DNA of 55,694 nucleotides, from assembly GCA_964559835.1 (NCBI GenBank), contig CAZLJE010000032.1, positions 1 to 55,694 on the forward strand, read 5' to 3'. Position numbers and translations under genes: made by a program. The stretch comes from DAISJI01 sp964559835 (GTDB lineage: Bacteria; Acidobacteriota; Terriglobia; Terriglobales; Acidobacteriaceae). Of this stretch, positions 32,468 through 40,950 are shown piece by piece. The stretch's first letter is position 1. The number at the start of each line of letters is the position of its first letter. The notes under the pieces are model-generated. The model did no database searches and was not told the DNA's origin. It saw nothing but the letters and a program-made list of their open reading frames with translations.

Positions 32468-33730
32468 CTATGAGATTGTGACCACGCCGTTCTTCTGTGC
32501 CTTGAGCGCTTCACTCTTCGGCTGGTAAACGCAGAACGGCTCTTCGTCGAGGTAGTCACCGGTCTGGGCGTAGGCGCGAGCGCGGCACCCCATGCAGATG
32601 TTGCGGAACTCGCAGCAGCCGCACTTCCCTTTCAGGTTATTCGTATCGCGCAGGTCGTTGAACACTTCCGAGTTCTCCCAGATGTCGGCGAAGCTCTGCT
32701 TGCGCAGGTCGCCTGCGACTGCCGGCAGATAGCCGCACGGGAACACCTCGCCTTCATGGGAGATGAAGCAGACGCCCGTACCCGCCAGGCAGCCCTTCGT
32801 CATGGCGTTCATGCCGTCAGGATGGCCGCCGGGGCGACCGGTCGGAGCCCCTGCAAGTTCCGCGTTCTTGGCCGCCGCCGCGTGCGGATGGATGGCGATT
32901 CCGGTCGAGCCGGGCATGAGCATTTCGTTGGGGCCTATGGCCGGAGCAGCAGCTTTTCCGTTCCCTCCATTTTGATCAGCGGCACGGCGGTCGGCAGCAC
33001 GCCGCTGGCGCGCGACGCGGAAATAATGCGGCGCACAGGTCGCCTTCAACTCGATCCCGCCCTGCAGCGACTGGTCGTAGAACCAGTTCAACATTTCCTC
33101 GTATTCGTCAGGCGCGACCATCTGCTCTTTCGCGATGTCCACGCCGCAGCCGACGGGTACCAGCAGGAAGGTATGCAACGCGTCGGCGCCGATCCCGCGC
33201 GCCAGGTCCAGCACCTGCGGAAGCTGGCGGGCGTTGTGGCGCGCGATCGTCATGTTGATCTGCACCGACATGCCGAGTTCCTTCAGATTGCGCAGCCCGT
33301 AAACCGCCGCGTCGAACGCTCCGGGGATTCCGCGGAAGGTATCGTGGGTCGTGCTGTCGGCGCCATCGAGGCTGATCGACACTCGCTTCACGCCCGATTC
33401 CACGATGCGGCGCGCCAGTTCCTTGGTGACCATGGTGCCGTTGGTCGCGAGCGCGACACGCAGGCCCTTGTCGGTGCCGAAGCGCGCGAGTTCGAAAATG
33501 TCGCGTCGGTAGAGCGGCTCGCCCCCGCTGAGGATGAGGATCGGATTCGCGTAAGCGGCGATCTGGGTGATGATGTCGAGAGCGCGCGCGGTCGGCAGGT
33601 CCTTCGGCGACATCAATTCGGTCGCCGTGGCGCGGCAGTGGATACAGCGCAGATTACAACCCTTGGTCACTTCCCAGAAGATCAGCCGCGGCTTGTTTTC
33701 TTGAGTTCCGTTTCCGTGTTTCGGTTCCAT
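32468..33730 (-). CDS. Radical SAM/SPASM protein, AhbD/NirJ-like
   Basis: The ATG at 33730 is chosen because GGAG lies seven bases upstream, giving 420 residues. The radical SAM motif CNLRCIHC is near residue 25-32, preceded by IFWEVTKG. ILSGGEPLYRRDIF and SISLDGADSTTHD complete the barrel. The C-terminal SPASM region has CLAGTGVCFISHEGEVFPCGY and CGCCEFRNICMGCRARAYA, enough cysteines for extra 4Fe-4S clusters. This layout fits AhbD (siroheme-derived heme synthesis) or NirJ. An unusual insertion of about 60 low-complexity residues (around 235-295) interrupts the middle. Heme supply for the surrounding cytochromes is a reasonable role. Confidence 0.8.
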   Translation of the reverse strand: MEPKHGNGTQENKPRLIFWEVTKGCNLRCIHCRATATELMSPKDLPTARALDIITQIAAYANPILILSGGEPLYRRDIFELARFGTDKGLRVALATNGTMVTKELARRIVESGVKRVSISLDGADSTTHDTFRGIPGAFDAAVYGLRNLKELGMSVQINMTIARHNARQLPQVLDLARGIGADALHTFLLVPVGCGVDIAKEQMVAPDEYEEMLNWFYDQSLQGGIELKATCAPHYFRVARQRRAADRRAADQNGGNGKAAAPAIGPNEMLMPGSTGIAIHPHAAAAKNAELAGAPTGRPGGHPDGMNAMTKGCLAGTGVCFISHEGEVFPCGYLPAVAGDLRKQSFADIWENSEVFNDLRDTNNLKGKCGCCEFRNICMGCRARAYAQTGDYLDEEPFCVYQPKSEALKAQKNGVVTIS

Positions 33731-33784
33731 CCCCGGTCTCCTCTCCACAAGCAAGAGATTATTCCCGGGTGTTCACATCGAGCC

Positions 33785-33798
33785 GTGATGGACGTCAC
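33785..33798. promoter_or_regulatory. Crp/Fnr-type operator upstream of the radical SAM gene
   Basis: GTGATGGACGTCAC is a perfect GTGA-N6-TCAC followed by A, 55-68 bp before the start codon at 33730. Confidence 0.65.
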
Positions 33799-33820
33799 AA
33801 ATCGGTGTGAGGGATGAACA

Positions 33821-33898
33821 GGGCGCAGCGCGTAGGGCTCAGGGCGTAGGGCCGAACTGTTGGCAGTTGGCGCCCTAGACCCTGCGCCCTACGCCCTA
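33821..33898. repeat. Period-7 hairpin element 13
   Basis: The left arm holds GGGCGCA, GCGCGTA, GGGCTCA, GGGCGTA, GGGCCGA. The right arm holds CGCCCTA, GACCCTG, CGCCCTA, CGCCCTA. The arms pair over a short gap. It lies directly after the NapC-like cytochrome gene. Confidence 0.78.
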
Positions 33899-33906
33899 AG
33901 CCTGTT

Positions 33907-35436
33907 TTACGGCCCGATCCCCCCGTTGTGGCAATCGGAGCAGTTCACCTGGGTGATGTCGCCGATATCGACAGGGTGCTTGAACTGCATGCCTTGCGTG
34001 CTGCCGATGACCGGCTGTCCGCTCATCTCTTCGCCGATGACCGTGTGGCAAACGTCGCACTGCTTTGTGACTCTCTTGTTATCAGCACTGACGTGACTGT
34101 CATCATGGCAGCGGAAGCATCCGGCCGACATGAAGTGCCCGATGTTGTTCGGGTGCACACGCCAATCCACCTTCATCTCCGGAAAGATGCTGCCCCTGAA
34201 GATGCGCTGGACTTCTGCAATGGCGCCCCGTACTTCCAGCTGCTTTGCCTTGAAGACGTCCGGATACTTCTGCTGGTAGAAATTCTCCAGTTTCGTCGCG
34301 ATCGCCTGCATGGCTTCGTCGGTCGACTTGTAGTCGGCGGTAAGGGCTTCGACCGACTGCTGCTTAATGAACGGCAGGCTGGAATCCAGTCTCCGCGCCA
34401 GCAGTGCCTCGTCCACTGACCGGTCGGGCGCGACATAGATGTGCGTCGGCCGGTTGTGGCAGTCGACGCAATCCATCCGGCGCTTCGGCATCTTTGCGAT
34501 CTCGTCGGGCTTGAGCGGGTTGTCCTTCGACTGGTACACCGTCACGCGCCCTTGCATGTCCTTCACCTGCACCCAGGGGATGTCCTGGCGCTTCTTATCG
34601 CGCGCGATATAGGTGATCTCGTTCGAGATGTTCATGTGCCAATGAATGCCGTTCGGCGCGCCGGTGGCGGGATCGCCGCCGCCAGTGTTGATGAGCATGC
34701 GGATCTGGCGCGGCGTGTTCTTCTCATCGCTGCCGTAGTGATAGAAGACCTTCAGTTGCGCGCCGTAGAACTTGCGCGGCCAGTGACACTGTTCGCATGT
34801 CTCCTGGGCCGGACGAAGGTTCTCGACCGGGCTTTGGATCGGTTTCGGATATTTGTGGAAGGTGACCGAATAGACCTGGTATGCGCCCGACAGCTTGGAG
34901 CGCACGTACCATCCCGCGCCCGGACCGACATGGCAGTCGACGCAGCGCACGCGCGCGTGCGGCGATTGCAGATACGCCGTGTACTCGGGATTCATGACCG
35001 TGTGGCAAAGCTGGCCGCAGAATTGGACCGAGTCGGTAAATTCATAAGCCCGGTAACTGCCTACCGCACTGAGCGCGACGAACACGATGGTGAACGACAC
35101 GAACATCGCGAAACCGCTGCGCTGGCGCGGATCATTGAGGTCGATGCGCGGGAACCGCGGAATGGACGGCGCGTGCGTCCGGCGCCGGTGACGCTCGATC
35201 AGCATTCCTACCGGGATCAGGATCAGCCCCAGCACCAGGAATGCCGGCAGGATCATGTACGCAAAAATGCCGATGTAAGGACTGGGCCGGGAGGAAATGT
35301 ACTCAACAAATATGAGGAAGATGATGTTGGCCGCGCTGACGACAGCCAGTGCGGCGCCGACGAGACTAACGGCGTTTCGGAACAGCCCCGGTGTGCCGTT
35401 CTTTAACGCCGGCTCGTCCTGCGGTTGATCAGGCAT
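33907..35436 (-). CDS. NapC/NirT-like membrane multiheme cytochrome c, seven heme motifs
   Basis: The 509-residue protein has three N-terminal spans (about 22-47, 55-82 and 108-128) and a periplasmic heme region. The first motif, CGQLCH in VQFCGQLCHTVMNPEY, has three residues between the cysteines instead of two. Six canonical motifs follow: CVDCH, CEQCH, CVDCH, CFRCH, CDVCH and CSDCH. The VMNPEYTAYLQSPHARVRC segment is typical of NapC/NrfH-related quinol oxidising cytochromes. It probably takes electrons from quinol and passes them to periplasmic partners. It is the last gene of the cytochrome run, 235 bp after the 11-heme fusion gene, with a weak operator in that gap. Confidence 0.88.
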   Translation of the reverse strand: MPDQPQDEPALKNGTPGLFRNAVSLVGAALAVVSAANIIFLIFVEYISSRPSPYIGIFAYMILPAFLVLGLILIPVGMLIERHRRRTHAPSIPRFPRIDLNDPRQRSGFAMFVSFTIVFVALSAVGSYRAYEFTDSVQFCGQLCHTVMNPEYTAYLQSPHARVRCVDCHVGPGAGWYVRSKLSGAYQVYSVTFHKYPKPIQSPVENLRPAQETCEQCHWPRKFYGAQLKVFYHYGSDEKNTPRQIRMLINTGGGDPATGAPNGIHWHMNISNEITYIARDKKRQDIPWVQVKDMQGRVTVYQSKDNPLKPDEIAKMPKRRMDCVDCHNRPTHIYVAPDRSVDEALLARRLDSSLPFIKQQSVEALTADYKSTDEAMQAIATKLENFYQQKYPDVFKAKQLEVRGAIAEVQRIFRGSIFPEMKVDWRVHPNNIGHFMSAGCFRCHDDSHVSADNKRVTKQCDVCHTVIGEEMSGQPVIGSTQGMQFKHPVDIGDITQVNCSDCHNGGIGP

Positions 35437-35582
35437 ACGGACCCTCCAATCTCGGTTCTTGCTGCCGCGCCAACCCGAGCGCGGGTTTTTAGCTGGAATT
35501 GCCGTTGATCGATGCGCGAATCCCTCAACTCGCGCAGCACAGCTTACAGGGACAGAATCTCGTACGCTATGCCGAACTGAGG

Positions 35583-35596
35583 CGGACGTACGTCAC
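35583..35596. promoter_or_regulatory. Weak Crp/Fnr-type operator upstream of the NapC-like gene
   Basis: CGGACGTACGTCAC has a perfect right half-site and two mismatches on the left, within the palindrome GACGTACGTC. It lies about 150 bp before the start at 35436. Confidence 0.35.
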
Positions 35597-35622
35597 AAAT
35601 GCGTGTGATGTGAGAACGGCGC

Positions 35623-35650
35623 AAGGCCCAAGCCGCAACGCTCAAGGAAA
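35623..35650. repeat. Single-arm period-7 array
   Basis: AAGGCCC, AAGCCGC, AACGCTC and AAGGAAA follow in 7-base register just beyond the stop of the 11-heme fusion gene. No complementary arm is clear. Confidence 0.45.
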
Positions 35651-35671
35651 ACGGTGGGCCGGCAGTAATGG

Positions 35672-37726
35672 TTATTTGTGTGCGGCCGTTTCCTCTTGCT
35701 CGCTATCGCTGACGACGGTCACCTTCGGTTCATCGGCGGCGTTCTTCTCCACGGCCTCGGTGGCCGCAGCGAGCACGGTGTCCGTATCCAGTTCGTGCTC
35801 GTCCTGGTAGTGCTCGACCGACATCTTGCCGTCGTACCATGCCCAGTTCATCGGGTACGTTTCGGGATCGAAGATCACCATGTAGAAGTGCCATACAACG
35901 ATCGCGAGTGTCGCCAGCACCGCTTCGTAGAAGTGCACGGCCGTGGCGACATCAAGCCACCAGCGCGGGAAGAAATGTCCGACCGCGACTTTGAACCAGA
36001 GCGACAGGCCCGTGGCCGCCATCACGAACATGCCCCAGACCAGCGCGAGGTATTCGGCCTTCTCCGCGTAATTAAAGCGCGCGAACTTTGGCTTCTCGCT
36101 CGACAGTCCGAGGTAGTAGCGCATGTTCTGGAGGACATCGAACACGTCCTTCGGGACCGGCAGCATGTCAAGAAACAGCTTGCGGCCCTTCTTATCCGTC
36201 AGGACATAGACGAGATGGTAGAAGCTCACGGCAATCAGCACGACTGCGGCGATGCGATGAAGGACGCTGCGCACCGACTCATTGATGAAGAGATCCGCCA
36301 GCCACGAATCCGGATACTTCAGCGCGAAGCCCGTGACCACCAGGACGATGAAGCTGGTAAGCAGCGTCAGGTGCTGGTAGCGCTGCTTGCTGTCCATGCG
36401 CGTGACGATCCGCATGTGCGCGTTGCGGTGCGCCGCGGCTTTACGTCGCCAGATGATCAGGTTGTGCAGCAGCATGCCGCCGATGACGGCGAAGATCATG
36501 CCGAGGTAGAACCGCCGCGTCCAACGCACGGCAACGCTGCCGATGTCCGCCGACAGCGGCGCGTCCACGTGGATCTTGCCCTGGATGAATCTTTCGCTCG
36601 CGCCCGGGTGGCACTTGCCGCACGTGGCTGCCAGATTGGCGTGGTTGATCGTGGACTTCGGGTCGCTCGACGGCAGGATGTTGTGCACGCCGTGGCAACT
36701 GGCGCAGTTCGCAACGACGCTCGACCCCATCTTCGACGCCAGCCCGTGATAGCTCGCCATGTACGTGCTGGCGCGGCGGCTCTCGACACCGAACTCAGCC
36801 GCAAGGCGCACGCCCTCGTGGCATCGCGCGCACGTGACCCGGGCCAATGCAGCGGCAGCGACGGAGGAATTCGGGTCCGTCGGGGCCTTGATGGTATGGA
36901 TGCCGTGGCAATCGGTGCAGACCGGCGATTGCCAGTTGCCGCGGCTGACCGCCTGGCCGTGGATGCTTGCCATGAACTCCTGCTTCACGTTTTCATGACA
37001 CTTGGCACAGGTGTTCGGCACGTTGAACTTGAAGATCGGCGACTTCGGATTACCGGCTGAGAGGATCTCGTGCGAGCCGTGGCAGTCGGTGCAGACCGCG
37101 GCCTTACTATTGTCGCCATCTTTGGCGATCGCCTTGCCATGGACGCTCTCTTCGTACGCGAGGAACGGCGTCGCGCTGTGCCCGCTCTTCTCCATGACGA
37201 ACTTTTGCCCGTGACAAGAGCCGCAGGTGGCCGGGATATTCGTGCGATGCGTGCGCGATTTGGGATCGCTCGACGGCAGGACCTCATGGATGTTGCCGTG
37301 GCAATCCAGGCACGAAGCGGCGTAATGATTGCCATTTTTCACCGCTTGCGCGTGGAATCCGTGCTTGTACGCGTTGTCCTGGTCGGCGTGGCAGTTGGCG
37401 CACTGCGGCTTCGCCGGCGTGTTCTCATGCGGGACCGCCTTGACATCGGTGTGGCAATCGACGCAACCGAACATCCCGCCATGGATCGACGCTTTGAACT
37501 TGGTCGGATCGACCGCCAGGCTGACCTGCTTCCCGCCAACGTCCTTCGTCAGGCCGCCATCCGGCGCATGGCACGCCATGCATTCGGTGTCTTCGATCTT
37601 CTTCGTTTTCTTGTCCGTTGCCGAAGCCGGCGAAACAACTGAGATGAATGCGATCAGAATCGCAAATGCGAATAAGAGCTGCCGGCTTCTCGACCACGTG
37701 ACTCGAACTGCACTCGTGGCAATCAT
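35672..37726 (-). CDS. Undecaheme cytochrome c fused to a cytochrome b membrane domain (CbcL-like layout)
   Basis: The ATG at 37726 gives 684 residues. A signal peptide (LLFAFAILIAFISVVSPASA) is followed by eleven CXXCH motifs: CMACH, CVDCH, CANCH, CLDCH, CGSCH, CTDCH, CAKCH, CTDCH, CARCH, CASCH and CGKCH. After about residue 420 come a span (FYLGMIFAVIGGMLLHNLII) and a four-helix b-type domain with histidines in QRYQHLTLLTSF, VLHRIAAVVLIAVSFYHLVY, AVHFYEAVLA and VVWHFYM. This order, periplasmic c-hemes then a HydC/FdnI-type cytochrome b, is that of Geobacter CbcL, an inner-membrane quinol oxidase for extracellular reduction. It follows the split cytochrome b/19-heme genes by 17 bp. Confidence 0.88.
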   Translation of the reverse strand: MIATSAVRVTWSRSRQLLFAFAILIAFISVVSPASATDKKTKKIEDTECMACHAPDGGLTKDVGGKQVSLAVDPTKFKASIHGGMFGCVDCHTDVKAVPHENTPAKPQCANCHADQDNAYKHGFHAQAVKNGNHYAASCLDCHGNIHEVLPSSDPKSRTHRTNIPATCGSCHGQKFVMEKSGHSATPFLAYEESVHGKAIAKDGDNSKAAVCTDCHGSHEILSAGNPKSPIFKFNVPNTCAKCHENVKQEFMASIHGQAVSRGNWQSPVCTDCHGIHTIKAPTDPNSSVAAAALARVTCARCHEGVRLAAEFGVESRRASTYMASYHGLASKMGSSVVANCASCHGVHNILPSSDPKSTINHANLAATCGKCHPGASERFIQGKIHVDAPLSADIGSVAVRWTRRFYLGMIFAVIGGMLLHNLIIWRRKAAAHRNAHMRIVTRMDSKQRYQHLTLLTSFIVLVVTGFALKYPDSWLADLFINESVRSVLHRIAAVVLIAVSFYHLVYVLTDKKGRKLFLDMLPVPKDVFDVLQNMRYYLGLSSEKPKFARFNYAEKAEYLALVWGMFVMAATGLSLWFKVAVGHFFPRWWLDVATAVHFYEAVLATLAIVVWHFYMVIFDPETYPMNWAWYDGKMSVEHYQDEHELDTDTVLAAATEAVEKNAADEPKVTVVSDSEQEETAAHK

Positions 37727-37743
37727 TGCGGACCCCCTTCGGG

Positions 37744-38676
37744 TTACCGGTACGCGAACAGCATCGCGTAGATGATCCACACCACGATGCTGAACCCCAG
37801 GCTGAGCGCCACCCACGCGAATCCGCGCACGGTGCGAATAACGATCTCGGGATGAGGCTCGGCCAGATGCTTTTCCAATTCCCCGCTGGCGACCAATTTG
37901 TCGTACTCGCGCGGTTTGTCGCGCTTCAATTCGGCCAACGCCATCCGGCCGGTGAAGATGGTCGTGTCCATCGGGAATTTTTCCGGCCGCAGGTGCGTGT
38001 TAAAGAAGTGCACGGTGAAGATGAAGCCGGTGGCGAGCAGGGCCTCGTCGCTGTGGATGATGGTCGCGATGTTGATGAACGGTCCCGGCGCGATCCGGGT
38101 GAACAAAACCGGGAACCACAGCGTCAGGCCGGTCGACCCGATGATGAAAATGCCCCAGAATACGGCGAAGTAATCGAATTTTTCCCAGTACGTCCAGCGT
38201 CCGTACTGGGGACGCTCGCCCAGGTGCAGGAACCACTTCATGGTCGCGATGAATTCCTTCAGGTCCTGCCGTCCCGGGATCATCGAGTTCTCGCCCAGCA
38301 CCAGCGCCTTCCAGCTTCCGTACTCGCGCTTCTTCAGCTTGAATAGATCGACGATGTGGGTGATGAACGTTCCGAACATGATCAGCGCCGCGCAGCGATG
38401 GATGAAGCCGGCGGTCTCGAATCCGCCGAGGATGTGCGACAGCTTCACCGCCCAAGCCGTGTACGAGAACTTCAGCGACATGCCGGTCAGCGCCAGCGTG
38501 ATGAAGCTGACGATCATGCAGACGTGCAACGTTCGGTGCAGCGTCGTGAAGCGGACAAACTCGCGAGTGTCTACTGCTTCGACCGGAACAGTCCCTGCGC
38601 GCTCCGGTTCTTCTACGGTGATCGCCATCGTCGAGTAGCTCGCGGCCTGGTCCAGTCCTTCGGTGATGCGGCTCAT
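37744..38676 (-). CDS. Cytochrome b membrane subunit (FdnI/HydC-like)
   Basis: The 310-residue protein has a polar head, then spans around RTLHVCMIVSFITLALTG, HRCAALIMFGTFITHIV, FWGIFIIGSTGLTLWF and HSDEALLATGFIFTVHFF, and a last C-terminal span (WVALSLGFSIVVWIIYAML). Histidines at RTLH, HRC, TH, HSDE and VHFF are placed to bind two b hemes, as in formate dehydrogenase gamma subunits. Its start overlaps the 19-heme gene stop by four bases (ATGA), so the two are coupled in translation and probably form one complex. The fused neighbour downstream has the same b-domain layout. Confidence 0.88.
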   Translation of the reverse strand: MSRITEGLDQAASYSTMAITVEEPERAGTVPVEAVDTREFVRFTTLHRTLHVCMIVSFITLALTGMSLKFSYTAWAVKLSHILGGFETAGFIHRCAALIMFGTFITHIVDLFKLKKREYGSWKALVLGENSMIPGRQDLKEFIATMKWFLHLGERPQYGRWTYWEKFDYFAVFWGIFIIGSTGLTLWFPVLFTRIAPGPFINIATIIHSDEALLATGFIFTVHFFNTHLRPEKFPMDTTIFTGRMALAELKRDKPREYDKLVASGELEKHLAEPHPEIVIRTVRGFAWVALSLGFSIVVWIIYAMLFAYR

Positions 38677-40700
38677 TGCTGTTCCCTCCCGCCTGACGGA
38701 GCTGTTGGCTCACTGCGCTGCTCTGCTGCTTCTTCCTCTTTCAGGTTGCGCCGCATCTCCACGGCTCGCGGCAGCCACAAGAGCGTGTGCACGCCGCCCA
38801 CGACAAACGTTCCCACCAGCAACGCGGTCATGCCCCAGAACGTGTAGAAGAGGAACGGGTACTTGCGCGGGTCGTGGTGTGTCGCGTGGGTCAGGTACCC
38901 GGCGAATCGGCGCGTCGCATCGGCATGGCACTTGCGGCACGTCTGCACGACGTTGGCGCGGCTGAGGTGCGAGTTGGGGTCGGTGACCTTCAGCACGTCG
39001 TGCGCGCCGTGGCAGTCGTAACACTTCGCGGTTTTCGTGTAGCCGAGGCGCGAAACCTTGCCGTGATATGTATCGAAGTAGGTCTTCGCGATCTCGCCGT
39101 GGCACTTGCCGCACTTGTCCATGATCTCGAGCTTGAAGCTGTCTGCGTCGGCGCGTTTGATGGAATGTGCCGTGTGGCAGTCGCTGCAAACCGGGAGCGG
39201 CTCACCCGTCTTGGTGACCGTTGTCGAGTGGACGCTATTGACGAACTGCTCCTGGATGCCGTGATGGCACTGGCCACAGGTGGCGGGAACGTTTTTCGGA
39301 TTAACGGTCGAGTTTGGGTCCGACTTCGGCAGCTCGTTATGCGCCGTGTGACAGTTGGTGCAAGTGGCGGTCACGGTCAGCCCGCTCTTCAGCAGCCCCT
39401 TGCCGTGGATGGATTCGCTGTAGTTCTCGATGATCTCGTGCTGCACGCCGGTGTAGCGGACCGCCGCCCTCTGGCCTTCTTTGTGGCACCGTCCGCATAA
39501 CTGCGGGACATTCGTGGGAAACGTGACCGACACGGGATCGCGTTTGCCGAGAACGTGGTGCGTGCCGTGGCATTCTTTGCAGGTCGGCGCGTTCGGATCG
39601 CTCGCGGCAAACAATTGCCCGTGACGGCTGCCCTGGTACTGCTGGCCCATGTCTTCGTGGCACTTGCTGCAATCGACATTCCTGGTGATCGTCTCGCAGG
39701 GCCGCAGCTTCGACGCATTCACGTCGGAGTGGCATTGGCTGCACGCCACCTTCGCGTGCTTCGATCCCGCCACGTCGATGACCTGCACGAACATCGACCG
39801 CCCGTCGCGCGACTTCAGTTCCCTGCTCTGGTGGCACCGCATGCAATCGGCGTCCGCCATGCCCTGCTCGTAATAGACCTTGCGTACCTTGTGCGGCTGG
39901 TGGCAGTCCACGCAGGCGGGCAGTGCGTTCGCTTCCTTCTCCCACAGCTCACCGCGGATCGTCTTGCGGTGCACCGTCTCGATCTGCGAGTGGCACTTCG
40001 TGCATGTCGCCGCGATATTGCGGCGCGCGATCGAAGAATTCGGATCGGTGTGCGGCAGGATATTGTGCGCCGTGTGGCAGGAGGCGCAGTTCGCCGCCAC
40101 GCTGAGGCCGCGCTTCAGCAGGCCTTCGCCATGGATGGATTCGGTGTAGTTCTCCAGGATGTTGTGTTCGGCGATGTTGCGGTTGCGCTGGACCGGCGTG
40201 CCCTCACTGTGGCACTTGCCGCAGGTGTACGGGATGTTCAGCGGCGCGACTGCCGATTTCGGGTTCTTCGGTGACAGGATCTCGTGGTTGCCGTGGCAGT
40301 CGTAGCAGCGCGGGGCGAGGTTGTCGCCGCGGGCGATCGCTTTCCCATGCAGCGATTTCGCGTGCTGCGCCGCTTCCGTGTCGTGACAGGCGCCGCAGTT
40401 CACGCGCTTGGGCGTCTCGTGCGGGAGGTCTTTGCCCTCCAGGTCGGCGTGGCACGACGTGCAGTTCAGCGACCCGTGCACCGATCCGCCGAAGCGCTTG
40501 CTGTCGACAAACAGCGAGACCGTACGGCCGGCACGCTTCGTCGCCATCGATTTGTCGCCATGGCACGCCAGACATGTATCGTTCGCGTCATTGGCCGGCC
40601 TCGCCAGTGCCGAGAGCGAAAAGAGCGCGACGAAAAGGACCGGCAGCAGTACAGCCGCCGAGCGCACTCGTATTGATGGGAGATATTTCTTTTCGGACAT
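38673..40700 (-). CDS. Membrane-anchored 19-heme cytochrome c
   Basis: The 675-residue protein begins with a signal or anchor span (AAVLLPVLFVALFSLSALA) and has nineteen CXXCH motifs, from CLACH near residue 43 to CRKCH near residue 590. Blocks of the type ESIHGKGLL, ATCTNCHTAHNELP, SDPNSTVNPKNVPATCGQCH recur, showing growth by internal duplication. A C-terminal span (WGMTALLVGTFVVGGVHTLLW) anchors the protein, followed by a charged cytoplasmic tail. The cytochrome b subunit gene overlaps its stop. Two GTGA-N6-TCAC sites lie upstream, the nearer 53-66 bp from the ATG. Nineteen hemes in one inner-membrane partner of a cytochrome b is unusual. Confidence 0.9.
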   Translation of the reverse strand: MSEKKYLPSIRVRSAAVLLPVLFVALFSLSALARPANDANDTCLACHGDKSMATKRAGRTVSLFVDSKRFGGSVHGSLNCTSCHADLEGKDLPHETPKRVNCGACHDTEAAQHAKSLHGKAIARGDNLAPRCYDCHGNHEILSPKNPKSAVAPLNIPYTCGKCHSEGTPVQRNRNIAEHNILENYTESIHGEGLLKRGLSVAANCASCHTAHNILPHTDPNSSIARRNIAATCTKCHSQIETVHRKTIRGELWEKEANALPACVDCHQPHKVRKVYYEQGMADADCMRCHQSRELKSRDGRSMFVQVIDVAGSKHAKVACSQCHSDVNASKLRPCETITRNVDCSKCHEDMGQQYQGSRHGQLFAASDPNAPTCKECHGTHHVLGKRDPVSVTFPTNVPQLCGRCHKEGQRAAVRYTGVQHEIIENYSESIHGKGLLKSGLTVTATCTNCHTAHNELPKSDPNSTVNPKNVPATCGQCHHGIQEQFVNSVHSTTVTKTGEPLPVCSDCHTAHSIKRADADSFKLEIMDKCGKCHGEIAKTYFDTYHGKVSRLGYTKTAKCYDCHGAHDVLKVTDPNSHLSRANVVQTCRKCHADATRRFAGYLTHATHHDPRKYPFLFYTFWGMTALLVGTFVVGGVHTLLWLPRAVEMRRNLKEEEAAEQRSEPTAPSGGREQQ

Positions 40701-40752
40701 CCAACCACCTGCCAGGGCGGTGATTGGCCTCGACCCGATGTCCTACGTCGAC

Positions 40753-40766
40753 GTGACGCACGTCAC
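40753..40766. promoter_or_regulatory. Crp/Fnr-type operator upstream of the 19-heme operon
   Basis: GTGACGCACGTCAC is a perfect GTGA-N6-TCAC palindrome 53-66 bp before the start at 40700. Its six-base spacer is identical to that of the ccm operon site at 54716. Confidence 0.68.
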
Positions 40767-40835
40767 CAGGTGTCGGCCCATTTCAATTTCACAGATATCG
40801 ACCTGGAGGGCTGTGAGTGGCATTACCTCGGCCTG

Positions 40836-40849
40836 TGATGAACCTCACG
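40836..40849. promoter_or_regulatory. Second Crp/Fnr-type site upstream of the 19-heme operon
   Basis: GTGATGAACCTCAC is a perfect GTGA-N6-TCAC, 70 bp (centre to centre about 83 bp) farther upstream than the first site. Confidence 0.5.
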
Positions 40850-40950
40850 CGAAGGTGTGCGGAGTGGCGACGTGAAGACGCAGGCGGCAAAAAGAAAACC
40901 GGCCGCTCCACCGCTGTTTTGCGGCCTGCGGCCGGAGAAAAAACCTGGGT

